DNA of 64,000 bases from Protula sp. h YS-2021. Its lineage: Eukaryota > Annelida > Polychaeta > Sabellida > Serpulidae. Shown piece by piece: positions 1-11,200 of the stretch (positions are counted from its first letter, which is position 1; each line of letters opens with the position of its first letter). The notes beneath the pieces are model-generated. The model had not been told where the DNA came from. It did no database searches and worked only from the letters and a program-made list of their open reading frames with translations. The stretch is taken from assembly GCA_949752745.1 (NCBI GenBank), contig OX457026.1, positions 26,288,116 through 26,352,115 on the forward strand, in the 5' to 3' direction. Both the position numbers and the translations under genes were made by a program.

Positions 1-560
1 AAAAATTCAATTCTTGATAGAAAAATGAAATATTTGACAGCAAAATATCAATTTTGGGCTCAGTAATTCATTTTTCTTTTATTGATATCAAGAATTTATT
101 TTAGATATCATTATTTTAGAATGAGACTTTTTTAATTAATACTTTGAAATCTGCAAATGATTTTTTGATCTCAAAAATTTATTTTTGATATCAAAATATC
201 AGCCTTTTTTTAAATAAAAAATTCAGAAGTACACATCTGTAAATTAATAATGACTGGTAATTGCATACAGAATCTTTCTTTAGATTTTTTTACCGTACAA
301 AAAAGAAGCAATTCTTGAGATCAAAAATTGTTTTAATTTCCAAAATTTAATTGACGATTCGTTATATTTTATGTAAATGTGTGTTTCCCTTAAGATTTTT
401 TAAGTTTGAGAAATTTGATTTTTCGATCTCAAAAAGTAAACTTTTGGCATCTAAAATTCAATTATTGACAGCAAAATATAAATTATTGAGATCAACATTG
501 ATTTCTTGATATCTTTAATTATATTTTGATATCAAAAATAAGCATTAAATGTTAAAACGG
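1..560. repeat. AT-rich degenerate repeat of a GATATCAAAAAT-like motif
   Basis: Visible directly: words such as TTGATATC, GATATCAAAA and GATCTCAAAAATT recur every 20-60 bases on both strands. GATATC is itself palindromic, so the motif reads in both directions. No coding potential was seen. It could be a decayed satellite or an AT-rich transposon end. Confidence 0.5.
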
Positions 561-2876
561 CATTCCATACTATTAAAGTGTTGATGGGCATTGTTATGGT
601 TTATACGACACAATACAACTGATTAGAAATTGTTGCTTTTGCAAATCAGACAGCAGCTCGCAATGGTTAGATTTACTTTATTTTATTAATTCATTGAAAT
701 AATTGGCTACGTGTAAAAAAAAAAACTTCTAAACCTATGGACGAGGTGAAATTTGAAATGCAAAAGCGCTGGATGGCGCCAGAGGTTAGTTTTTCCAGCT
801 GGCCTGTCTGGAAGAGTTTGGTGACCAATATAAACCGTAAGTGTTCATAACGAAGTAACTACGCCAGCACCTGCTAAATATGGGAGAATATTCACACTTA
901 TCTGATGACCAGTGAAAACAATAGGCGGTTTCGAATGCAGCTGGTCGATATCCATTCACATAGTTAATTGATCTCGTCTCTTATCGGCAGCTATGGATTG
1001 GTGTCCAATATCAGGTAAATAACTGAAAGGTATACTGGTCTGAATAAGCACCGCATAGCACTGCACGTGCTCCTCTACACTCTTGGTATTACATTCTGTT
1101 CTAGAACAATCCTCCTCCCCCCTTCCCCGGGACAATTGCCCTGAACTACCTTTTACAACTAGATATAAATTAAATTTTCGCCCATACTTTTTGGCCAAAT
1201 CGCTATCACTTCACTTTATTAAAATTATTCACAAACATAAACAGCATTTTCACACCTATATCTTTCTATAATTTTATAGCATTTGCATTGTAATGTATAA
1301 TATGTCCCTGTTATCAGTGCGTGATGACGCAAGCACATTGAGAACGGCCGATGAATTTTGAGAACTGGAGACCAACAATTTTGAAGAGCCGTGATTCAGC
1401 CAATTTGTAGAGGATCGGACAAAAGAGTTACCTTTCAAGAGAGGCTACTTATTCATACAGAACTTGAAAGCAATCCGATCAAAATTGAGGTGAAGCAGCA
1501 TTTTAATATAGAAATTTATATGCGTGCGTACAGACGACAGGTGCTCCCCACCATCAGCGCTTATGTGACTAGACCGGTTGGGGGCCAGAGTGAGTGCCAG
1601 GCTGAATTGAGTGCACGCATTTCGGACTGCACTTGGTGCAGTTCGTATTGAGTCCCGGGCCATAATGAGTCTCTTAATCCTTTGTATACAAAACTGTAAA
1701 CGTCACATTTTATTTATCTGACAGCTCATACATTTAAATACATTTAATTGCAGTAAAACAGGAATTTTTTCTCACGTTTTTTTTCAAGAATGAAGAATCT
1801 CAAGCTGACTATGCCACAGTAACCGTGTTTTATGTTAACCGCTGTTGGCTGGTAACGTTCTCGACAACTTGCACATATAACGCTTGACTATTGTGTGTGA
1901 ATTGTGCTAGCAAAATAACAAAAAATCAAATCCGAAGTTTGACTTAAAAACTGTTTAGCTAGGGGAGGGGGGGTGTCTGGGAAACTGCAAATTAGTTTAA
2001 AAGTAGTTCAAAAGCGTTCTTGCACATTGATTCTTTTCACAATTAGAACAATTCACTCACAAAGTTTTCTGTCTGAGATGAATGAGCGATTAACAATGGC
2101 TTGATAAGTTGTCTAAGTTACCCTTTTTTCAAAACCCCACTCTTAAGTAAACATCCCTTGAGAAAACATTTCGCATTTTCACGCAAATGTTCCCCGAGCC
2201 CAATTGAGTGCGTCCCCTTTCCGAATGGGTTGCCTCATTATAAAGGAATGTGTAGTAAATCGACTCAATTCAGCCTGGACTCAATCTGTCCCGCAACACC
2301 ACCGGCACGAGCAAGTCGACTGGTCGACATGTTTTACATTCATGTAACTCGCTGAGGGGAATCGTTTCGGGGGAAGTTATCCGGGGGGGGGGGGTAATTA
2401 TCGGAGGGAAGGGGAGGGTAGAGTGGGTAGCAGTTGTCCGGACGTAATTGTCCTATTTCCATTAGATTATAATATATGTATATATATATATGTATTAATA
2501 TCCCGAAACTTACGTGTCACTGTAAAGGTGTGCTTTTGGGGTGGGCTGCATATAAATTTATGTCATTGGCATTGTACAAAAGCGGCATCATTTTAGAAAT
2601 TGTTGCTAAAAATTTGCATAACGTGACAGCCATTTTTCACTACACGCATGAATTGACAAGAGCAAAAATCAAGTCATATTGCTTTCTACAAATGACCTGG
2701 AGCAACAAAAGAATGCCGTGTTAATTGTCTGAACTGCATTAGATGTCCACTCTGTACAATACCAAATGTCTTTTCTTTTGTGCCTTCAAGCCACAATAAC
2801 AGCATACTGACGTTGCACAACACCCATTAATTTAAAAGAAACGACACTGCAGTAAATCAAGGAGTAAGTTGCTTGG
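561..2876. other. No recognisable gene
   Basis: Only short unsupported open frames occur here. There is a G-run near 2380-2395 and a short TA-rich stretch near 2470-2495. I see no conserved protein, RNA gene or clear repeat. The last part may hold the 5' UTR and promoter of the sulfotransferase gene at 2877. Confidence 0.4.
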
Positions 2877-4343
2877 ATGCCTGCAGATATGACATGTTTG
2901 GGAACGCGGGGATATGGCGCGTTGTGGCGCACTCTTAAATCCGCGTCATTGCCCATCAGTCTACTAGTCGTTCTTGTGGGTTTAATGGTTATATCTCAAG
3001 ATAACATCAAAACTGATGCTCCAAAACAGTTATTGCTTGACACGTCCAGAAGTTATAGTTACAGAAGTAAAAGTGTAACCAATTCAAGCAGAACGGATGT
3101 GCTGATTTTACATGCAGAATTCGCCAACAACGTAAACAAAAATGTGGAGAAGATAACAAATGAAACGGATTTTTTAAATGTGACTAAGCCGCATGATCAT
3201 GTGTATTTTATCCACATTGCAAAGACTGGAGGAACAACAGTAACTAATATACTGGCACGTCACGCTCTCAGGAACAATCTTACGGTGCCACGATTTGGCG
3301 GGAAATATCTCTTCTCCTGGCCCGATCCGGATACTGTGCGTCACGTGACCAAAAGTTTTGGGCGGAAAAGCGATATGTTATACCAGCATACTGTTTACAA
3401 CCAGACAGCTATGCGGATGCTACTGCCCAATGACACTTATGTTTTTACCATGCTCAGAAAACCATTGCATCAATTTAAATCGCTCTTCAGTTATTCGAAA
3501 CTGCGAATGAAACTCAATATTCCAGGAAAAGATCCTGTTAGTTTGTTTTTAAAACGTCCGGTTGCATTTGACAAGCCAGTTATACTAAACGGAAAAATTA
3601 TTTCATGGACTAAGAATTTCATGTCTACTTATTTTGGGTACAGTAAGGAGGGAGAAAATGCCATTTGCGCGGAATATCCGGAAGATGAAAAACCGCCCTG
3701 TTTTATAAACTATATCGAGGCACAGTTACATGATGTATTTATAAATGAATATTATGACGAATCGCTTGTAATGTTTTCTAAGCAGGTGAACTGGAAATTA
3801 GAGGATATTTTGTATCTGAAATTAAGGGTTAAATCCTATGGGGCTAAGAATAAAACTTATCCTCGAAATCTCCTTGGCAACCACAGAAAATGGAGTCCCA
3901 TTGATTACGCTGTTTACGACTATTTTTCCGATGCGTTTCGGAATCGAGTAAAACTCGCGGGTAACCATTTCAAAAAGAAAGTTGATCTTTTTAAACAATT
4001 AAACAGTCAATTTCAAGCATTTTGCCATGACGTGATCAAGAATCTGCGATTATTCTCCCGTGGGCAAATGACTGAGGAGGACATTATGACGGGCATAAAC
4101 AAGCGCATGGTGGAAGCGGGAACGTCTGCTCCACAAATCGACGGTCGCGATTGCATCGTGTTAGCCCTGGATCCCATAATCCTCCTTCGCATACTACACA
4201 TAAGAGCCACTGGGGAGTTCTGCTTCAAGGCAAGGAGGAGAACACGTCATGACATGTACTGCCATGGAACAATGATCCTGCCAAACATGCCGCTAAAACT
4301 ATTTTCTGCTCGTACACATATCTGGCCTCTGCTGATCAAGTAG
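2877..4343 (+). CDS. Galactose-3-O-sulfotransferase-like (galactosylceramide sulfotransferase family)
   Basis: A 488-residue single-exon frame. Members of this Golgi family move sulfate from PAPS to the 3-OH of galactose on glycolipids or glycans. Seen here: a short basic N-terminus and one hydrophobic segment at about residues 24-40 (SLPISLLVVLVGLMVIS), fitting a type II membrane protein; a 5'-phosphosulfate-binding loop HIAKTGGTT at about 113-121; and a 3'-phosphate-binding strand-helix TYVFTMLRKPLHQFKSLFSY at about 188-207. The block FINEYYDESLVMFSKQ followed by WKLEDILYLKLR is typical of the family's C-terminal half. Several N-x-S/T sites lie in the stem and catalytic region. Length is near the usual 400-490. 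The first ATG was chosen because it precedes the membrane anchor. It converges with aquaporin A, whose last exon ends 770 bases downstream. The exact acceptor is unknown. Confidence 0.88.
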   Translation: MPADMTCLGTRGYGALWRTLKSASLPISLLVVLVGLMVISQDNIKTDAPKQLLLDTSRSYSYRSKSVTNSSRTDVLILHAEFANNVNKNVEKITNETDFLNVTKPHDHVYFIHIAKTGGTTVTNILARHALRNNLTVPRFGGKYLFSWPDPDTVRHVTKSFGRKSDMLYQHTVYNQTAMRMLLPNDTYVFTMLRKPLHQFKSLFSYSKLRMKLNIPGKDPVSLFLKRPVAFDKPVILNGKIISWTKNFMSTYFGYSKEGENAICAEYPEDEKPPCFINYIEAQLHDVFINEYYDESLVMFSKQVNWKLEDILYLKLRVKSYGAKNKTYPRNLLGNHRKWSPIDYAVYDYFSDAFRNRVKLAGNHFKKKVDLFKQLNSQFQAFCHDVIKNLRLFSRGQMTEEDIMTGINKRMVEAGTSAPQIDGRDCIVLALDPIILLRILHIRATGEFCFKARRRTRHDMYCHGTMILPNMPLKLFSARTHIWPLLIK

Positions 4344-5112
4344 TGACGCATTTTTCTCTCAGTTTTAAAGGTTGCTGCTATTTCGGTGTTTTTTATTCTT
4401 TTTGTGTTGTGTAGTAGTTGAAATGGTTTGAATATTTTATTTTAACTACTAATGCTCATTTGGCACGAAAGATTTATTATGAGTAGTTCTACACACCCAC
4501 GGGCGTGACGACAACAGTGGCGAAGCTAACTCCTCCCCATCCCGCCCAAACAAAACAGTTTGACTCAAAAATCTAACACCTGCCTTATGCAACAATTTAG
4601 CCAGTTTTTTTTTATTGATTTCTAGTTTTCCAGGTATCCGGGTTGGGGGTGGGGTGGGTGTTGGCTTCCAATTCCAAATTCCAGATTGTGCCCACTTTCA
4701 CCCAACTGCCTGCCCAGAAACCTGGTTCTCATTAAAATATTGCAGTAGTAGTTTTTATTTTACCCATTAGTCAGTGAGGGAAATTATTTTTACACTTTAT
4801 TTCTTCCATCGAAGATACACTCAAAGTGCTATGCCAACATAACGTTACAGTTTCATGAAAAAAAAACCTTTCCATTACCCAGATATCGCTTTTACAGTAT
4901 GCACAAAACATCAGAGCAAGTCAGTCTTTTTTATGTCGTATATTTACATAATAAATAACCTATCTCTCTTGCTCCCCCTCGACTCAAGTATCCTGTTGAA
5001 CCTTAAGTCAAACGTCGAACTAAAAGTTAACACAGCACTTCATTTTTTCAATAGCTGCTGACAAATAAAAAAATAAACATGCCTCTGTTATCTACTTTTT
5101 TTCTAAAGTGTG
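4344..5112. other. Convergent intergenic region between sulfotransferase and aquaporin A
   Basis: This holds the 3' UTRs of two convergent genes. AATAAA-like words near 5066-5075 could serve the + gene. No further coding sequence was recognised. Confidence 0.4.
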
Positions 5113-5252
5113 TTATGTCTTAAATTTACTGTTGCGTTTGGTGTGGTTGTCACTTTGGTCTTCGTTGATGACGCACAAGAGGCAGGTGAGTTCTCTACTG
5201 GCGTGAGTACGGGATGTGATTGCGGGCGTCTCGTCGCTTGCTGTCCCGTTTT
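5113..5252 (-). CDS. Aquaporin A terminal exon 6 (predicted)
   Basis: A good acceptor (TTTTTGCTTTGCAG) opens a frame that fits the phase 1 end of exon 5 and continues [19 protein letters not shown] to a TAA at 5113-5115. Supported only by splice signals and open frame. Confidence 0.5.
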
Positions 5253-8200
5253 CTGCAAAGCAAAAAGAATGTTCTTTATATATTTATAGTGATTCTGCTG
5301 TAAAATTATTCCCAGAACTCATTTATTTAAGAAGAAGCTAAGAGATTACGTTCTATATGATATTTGCCAAAAAACGACTGTAAAACGTCAATATAACAGC
5401 TCAGACGAAGAAAAGTAACCTTGTTTCCTCCGGGGAAGAGGGGGGGGGGGGGGGGGTCACTAAGATCGCAAATAAAAAAATGAAGTGACCCAGCCGGGTC
5501 TAAAAATTTCTATTAAAAATAAATCGACAGAAAAAGGTACTGAAAATTTCCTTTCCGAAAATAAATTTACAGTAAAATTTTGCGATTGTCCCTTCGACGC
5601 TTGCATTTTCATGCAAGAAACGCTTCGAACGCTTCAAACTGGCATCTTGTAAATTGATACTGCCAATGTTATTCCATGTGAACGCTTTATAGAAAAAAAC
5701 CTTTAAACACTACTTTTGTGGGTTGGGGCAAAAATGAAACGAAGAATTTTGGTTGATGCGAGGTCATCGAAATTTTCAAAAATAAAAAACTAAAACGTTC
5801 GGCCCCGGCTGGTTCTAATTTTTCCGGCCGGTCGGGTCTAATTTTAAAAAATGGGACAGGAAACAAACTAATTTTGCTGCTTAGACTTACTGCTTGCCTT
5901 CCATGCAGATACAACATATGTCAGAATTTATAGTATATTTTTAATGCTACGTGGAAATGTATCCTTCAAAGAAAATAGCTCACATGAAAAGAATAAAATA
6001 ATATATTTTGGGAAGAACTTACTTTGAAAACAAAATGTATGTAACTGCTGCCACTCAAACTGGAAAAAAAATCGCTTTTTATTTGTTATTCATCACTACT
6101 TACCCAGATCACAAAGGCTGAGCGGTTTATGGACGGGTGTATCATGACCGTCAGTGTCGTCTGATATCTCCGATAATGTATGACCGCGGGCCTCAGATAA
6201 GGCGTGATGGCAGACGTCAGATAATGCCTGGCCGCGGCCCTCAGACAATGAATGTTCGCAGATCTCGGACAGCGCGTGATCGCGGCTTTCCGGTAATGTT
6301 CGGGTGTCAGCTGATGTGTGCCCGTGTTTCTGCAGTGGGGCAGGGGCAGCTTCAGTGCTTGTACGATCTAACACGTAGTGATATAGAAATATCGAACAGG
6401 CGCCGCCCAAACATGGCCCTGCCCAGTATATCTGTGATATCCACAAAAAACTGCACCTCAATATATAAGTATACTGCAAAGACGTAAATTTCAACTCTTG
6501 TTTCCATATCCTTTAGAAATCTATTTATGTTAATGATCGCAAGTTCGATTTGACACGGAAAATATGAAGAAAAAAAAACTACAAAGAAGCTATGTTATTT
6601 ATAAACCAGTCTACATTAACATTGTAATATCAGACTAAACATGGTTGTGTGTATGCTCATGGGTGTGTGTGTGTGGGTGTGTAATCTCATGGGTGTGTGT
6701 ATGCTCATGGGTGTGTGTATTCTGATGGGTGTGTGTATTCTCATAAGGTTTTCATAGTCTGTATATGTTGGTTTTGTTACTGAAGTGGCAAAAATGACAA
6801 TAACCCAGTGGTTGCTCCAGATTCCCATGATCACAGCGGGACCGAGTGATCTGGCTGGGTTCATACTGCCTCCAGTTTGTGCTGACTAAAAAAACAATCA
6901 ATACTTTGCCGTAATTTTCTTCTTTTTTATGCGTAATAGATAAAATACAAAGAAAGCAGAGTTAGAAATATTACGTTGGTCAATCTGAATCGAGACCTCA
7001 ACTCGCTTGTTTTTCATCCGCACATTCAATTTCTGAAGATCGTAATACAAAACGATACTGTAATGTCTCACATATTTCTAAAGATGGTCAAAATGATTAC
7101 TGATATGCAGCATAAGTTGACCATTTATTTTATCATTCCATTCGAATTAAAAGCCAAAGATGAGTGTGCACTCACGCCGCTACAAACAGCAACTATGACT
7201 GCCCCCGCTATAATGATGGTTGGCATATAGACATTGCCTTTTCGCCTTGCATTTGTCGCTCCCTGCACGGTGCAAACCAGAATGAATGTCAACCACATCT
7301 CCACAAGCATTCCCTGCCATGGGTGCATCTCTGGATGGAGAGTGGTGGCTGCCAGATTCTCCCGTTTGCTCGCTGGCGTTACTCTGTACAAAATGAGGAC
7401 ACGTGGATTCTAATCAAGTAACTTATTCTACAGTTATACAAAAAGGCAGTGTGTGAGTTAGCGTGACATGGCCACTTCGAACTTTTTTAAATTAAACATT
7501 ATCCTAAATTCAAACTCTACACATTTCTTTAGTCTGTTGTGATCTGTCATGAAATTTCCTGGTATGGTGTCGCGAAAAAACTGTGAAATTAGGGGGGCGA
7601 GGAGAGGGTTGGGTAAAAGTTCAAAAATTGCGAACAGGAATGAAATAATCAGAATAAAATACATAAATGTTGGGATAACAAGCAGTTTAGTAGAATGAGG
7701 TCAGGGGAGAGGTGTCTGGAAGTGGGTGGGTGGGGAAAATGCGAAGATCTGCTGCCATGCTGTCACAGCAACTGTTCCTTAACAGTTCTTGACTAAAAAT
7801 GAGTTCGACCACTCGTTTGGGTTACTGCTCCATGGTTAAACAATGCAAATCGCCCAGTCTCACTGTTCTTGTATGTCAATTGTCTCATTATACTTTAAAG
7901 CAAATCAGCAGAGGTGTGAAATAGGCGTTGTTTTGAAACAGCTGACCTCTGGAGATATCCATCTGTTACGTATAAACACTAAGCGGGTTAATTCTAACGT
8001 TTTATTTCGTAAAACGAGCTTTTACGAGTAAAAGCGCAATTCGCGTGCTCCACTTTTAGGGTTCCCTTCCGGTTTAAGCCTTTCACGTAGTACAAACACA
8101 AACTTTTTGTAATAGTTAGAACTAGTCTATCCCGCCATCCATCCATCGACCAATGAAAAAAAGAGGGAATCCTCTGGTTTTTCATCATTAATTAATAACT

Positions 8201-11200
8201 GGCATTCAATTTTAATCCCACTCAGTGGTTGTAAATCTCACCCAGGATAGTTGAGGGATGGATGGGAGGAAGAGTAGGCTGAAAGTGGAGAACGGGAATT
8301 ACGCTTTTGCACGTAAAAGCTCGTTTTTTGAAATAAAACGTTAGTTTTACCTCGCAAAAGCTTTGAATTCGCTTATCTCCACTCTTAGATGGGACTTAGA
8401 AGTCCGAAACAGAGGAGCATGCCATTCTGAACTGCACCCACAAAAAGGTTTGCGAATTACGCTAGGTACGTAAGGGTTCACCAAAAGATGTTAAAGTTTA
8501 ACTGTATTTGAAGTCTGAATAAAATGCAAAACTACGTTCCACTTCTTTTAATGTTTCAACAAACTTGGGTTGAGGAGAACACTCCTAATCCTACCACAAA
8601 TCTTATTACGAATAAGTTACATAGGATCAGAATGACGGGGTCTGAAAAATGTAATTGATAGTTCGACAGTCTATGAGTGATATTCGCCATCCCTCTCCTT
8701 CCGCCCACTGGATGGATACCAACATCGAGCACTCAAGATCGAGAATATCAAATAATAATTCAAACATCGATATTTGACAATACGATTGTAATCCCTGTGG
8801 GTGATTTACGCGGAATAAACTTCATACTGTTCGGAATCGAGCCTGCAGTGTTCACAATATCAAATAACATGCTCTTCGGAGGCTAAAATTGAGGTTATTG
8901 ATAAAACTCCATTGCCCGGTTTAAGATAAGAACGCAAGGTAAAGTTTTAAATTTTAGCCGAAAAATCTGCAAAATACGGCTAGAAACCGTTTTAAATTCT
9001 AATAACGATTGAATTTTAACTTAAGATGGGGAAAAAGTTTCACTCCAATGTGTTTTCTCGCGTCTTGGGACAATTATGGGCCCATGGGCGCAGTGGGCAT
9101 GGTCAATATGGACCGGTCCTCTGGCTGGTGATGTTGGTACGGGACTACGGGAACAGGTGGTGCCGTGTAGGTCCCCCTTTTCTGAGTGGAGGGCAGCAGC
9201 AAGCGGGCTGTCAGGTCCGTGGTGACTCTGCCTGAATGTAAAATGATATTTAAAATGATAAAGTTCATAAAAAATAGCAGTCTAGTGGTGATAAAAAAAC
9301 ACTGCGGTGGGGTTCTCAGGAGAGGGAGATAAGGTCTCGAAGTGTCGCTACTTCTTGCCCTTGAATCCGTTGTTATGTCCCTTAGCATATGCCCCTTTTT
9401 GCTTACCTTTGCCTTTCAGCTTGTGGGCGGGTTGCCTTCAATCAGAGTAAATGGGTCCGTAATGGTAGTTTCTGCCGCTATAAAGGGACCTAAAGAGTAA
9501 AGACCTGTAAGTTCATTTTGCGAGAACTCTTTAAGATAGTGCTTCACAAACGAGTTGGGAGAAGACCAACAGCATGTTTTAAGTATATCTGATAGAGAAA
9601 CATTATGGATGGCTGTGAGTGTGAGCTTGCGATTTGACGGAGATGCATTCGTTTTAACCTTGCATTCCTTTTGGAGGCCTTATCGATCTGTGCTCGCTCA
9701 TAGGCTGCCAAAATGACCTTTTAATGTTATTTGAGATAGTCTGTTTAGAAGGTCCTTATTGAATTTTAGCATGAAGGAGATAATGAGGGCTTTTTGACTT
9801 CCTGAACGGTATGTCTCCGAAATCGAAAGATATTGGTGTAGTGCTCTGACCGGGCACAGAGAGACAGCTCTTGTGGTAAGGAAAACCTTGTTCTACTCAA
9901 AGTTTTCTTTTCTCACTTCTCTGTCTAGTGTATGAATTTCGCGTCTCCGTTTGCCGGACGCCAAGGATGGCAAGAACGTAAATCTTACCGTGGCATCCTT
10001 TGCGGAAATGATCTCTTCACTGAAAATTTCTGGACATTGTAAATATCATAGCACTAATGACAGATCCCATTGGGCTACCTTGGACTTTGAGGGAGGGGAA
10101 TTTACCTTGAACCACCTAACTAACTGTGATAAGGCCGTATCCTCCCCGGGGTCATAGCCGGTGGATTCTTTAAGTCTAGAACCAAAGGCTTCTCGGTAAT
10201 CCTCTATGGACCCTACCTTCAATTGTCCTTCAGTAAAAAGGTGGTCTAAGAAGTCCGCTACTACTGCGGGAGATGCTTGAACAGGATCTAGCTTAGAGGT
10301 CCCGAACCAGGAGGCAAACTTATTCCACTGTGATCTCTAGCTCTTCGCTGTGAATTGTTTGTGGCTGTTTACCATCTTTTCCACTACCGGCTTGGAGAAC
10401 CCTTTTTTCTCTAAGAATGTTGGGTTAGGCACTACAGGTACAGGTTTAGCAAATGTGGGGACGGGTGGAAATGTTGTCGATGGGGTTGAGATAGGAGTTC
10501 CCTGTGGAAAGGCATTGCAATAGGCTTGATTACCCTGCGACGGAGGAGCAGAGTGAACCACGGGGCCTCTGTTGACCACGCTGCTATCAGTAACAGAGTT
10601 GGTTGTTTCAGCTCGGTTATTCTCTGTAGCACTTGGTGGAGGATTGCTTGTGGGGGGAATGCATAGAGTACATCCTGTAGAAGCCATGGGCACTTCAGTG
10701 CGTCCACTGCCCAGGCTGTTCGATTCGGACATGGGGACACAAACCTGGGTAGTTGTTTCAGTGCATTGGTGAATAGGTCTAACGTCGGAGATCCCCATGG
10801 GAATTGACGTGACGCCCTTTGGAAATAGGATTGGGCCAAGCACCACTCTGTGTGAACAACCTGGTCCGTCCTGGAGGCTAAGTAAGCCAGAACATTGAGT
10901 TTTCCTGAGAGGTGACTGACCGTGATGCCGATCCTGTGCTCCTGTGCCAATAACAGGATTTGGAAACTTAGGACCGAGAGTTGGGGGATTTGGTTCATCC
11001 TTGCCTGCTTACGTACGCAACTGCTGTGGACTTGTCCAGGTGAATTCTGACACTCTTGCCTATGATTGGTTTGATAGCTTGTTCAGAGCTATCCAGACCT
11101 CTCGGAGCTCCAGTCAATTGATATGGCACCTGTGAAAGGCGGATGACCATTTCCCTTTCCACATTCAGCCCTGACAATGGATCTCCCATCCCTCCCCGGA

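Noticed and set aside
2101..2724. Two + frames of about 80 codons upstream of the sulfotransferase
   Set aside because: No recognisable domain and compositions typical of chance frames.
8020..8340. Stand-alone MITE formed by inverted repeats at the left end of DIRS copy 1 (and 29171-29522 in copy 2)
   Set aside because: The inner arm is the DIRS internal complementary region, and it joins exactly to the complement of the right end, so it belongs to the element.
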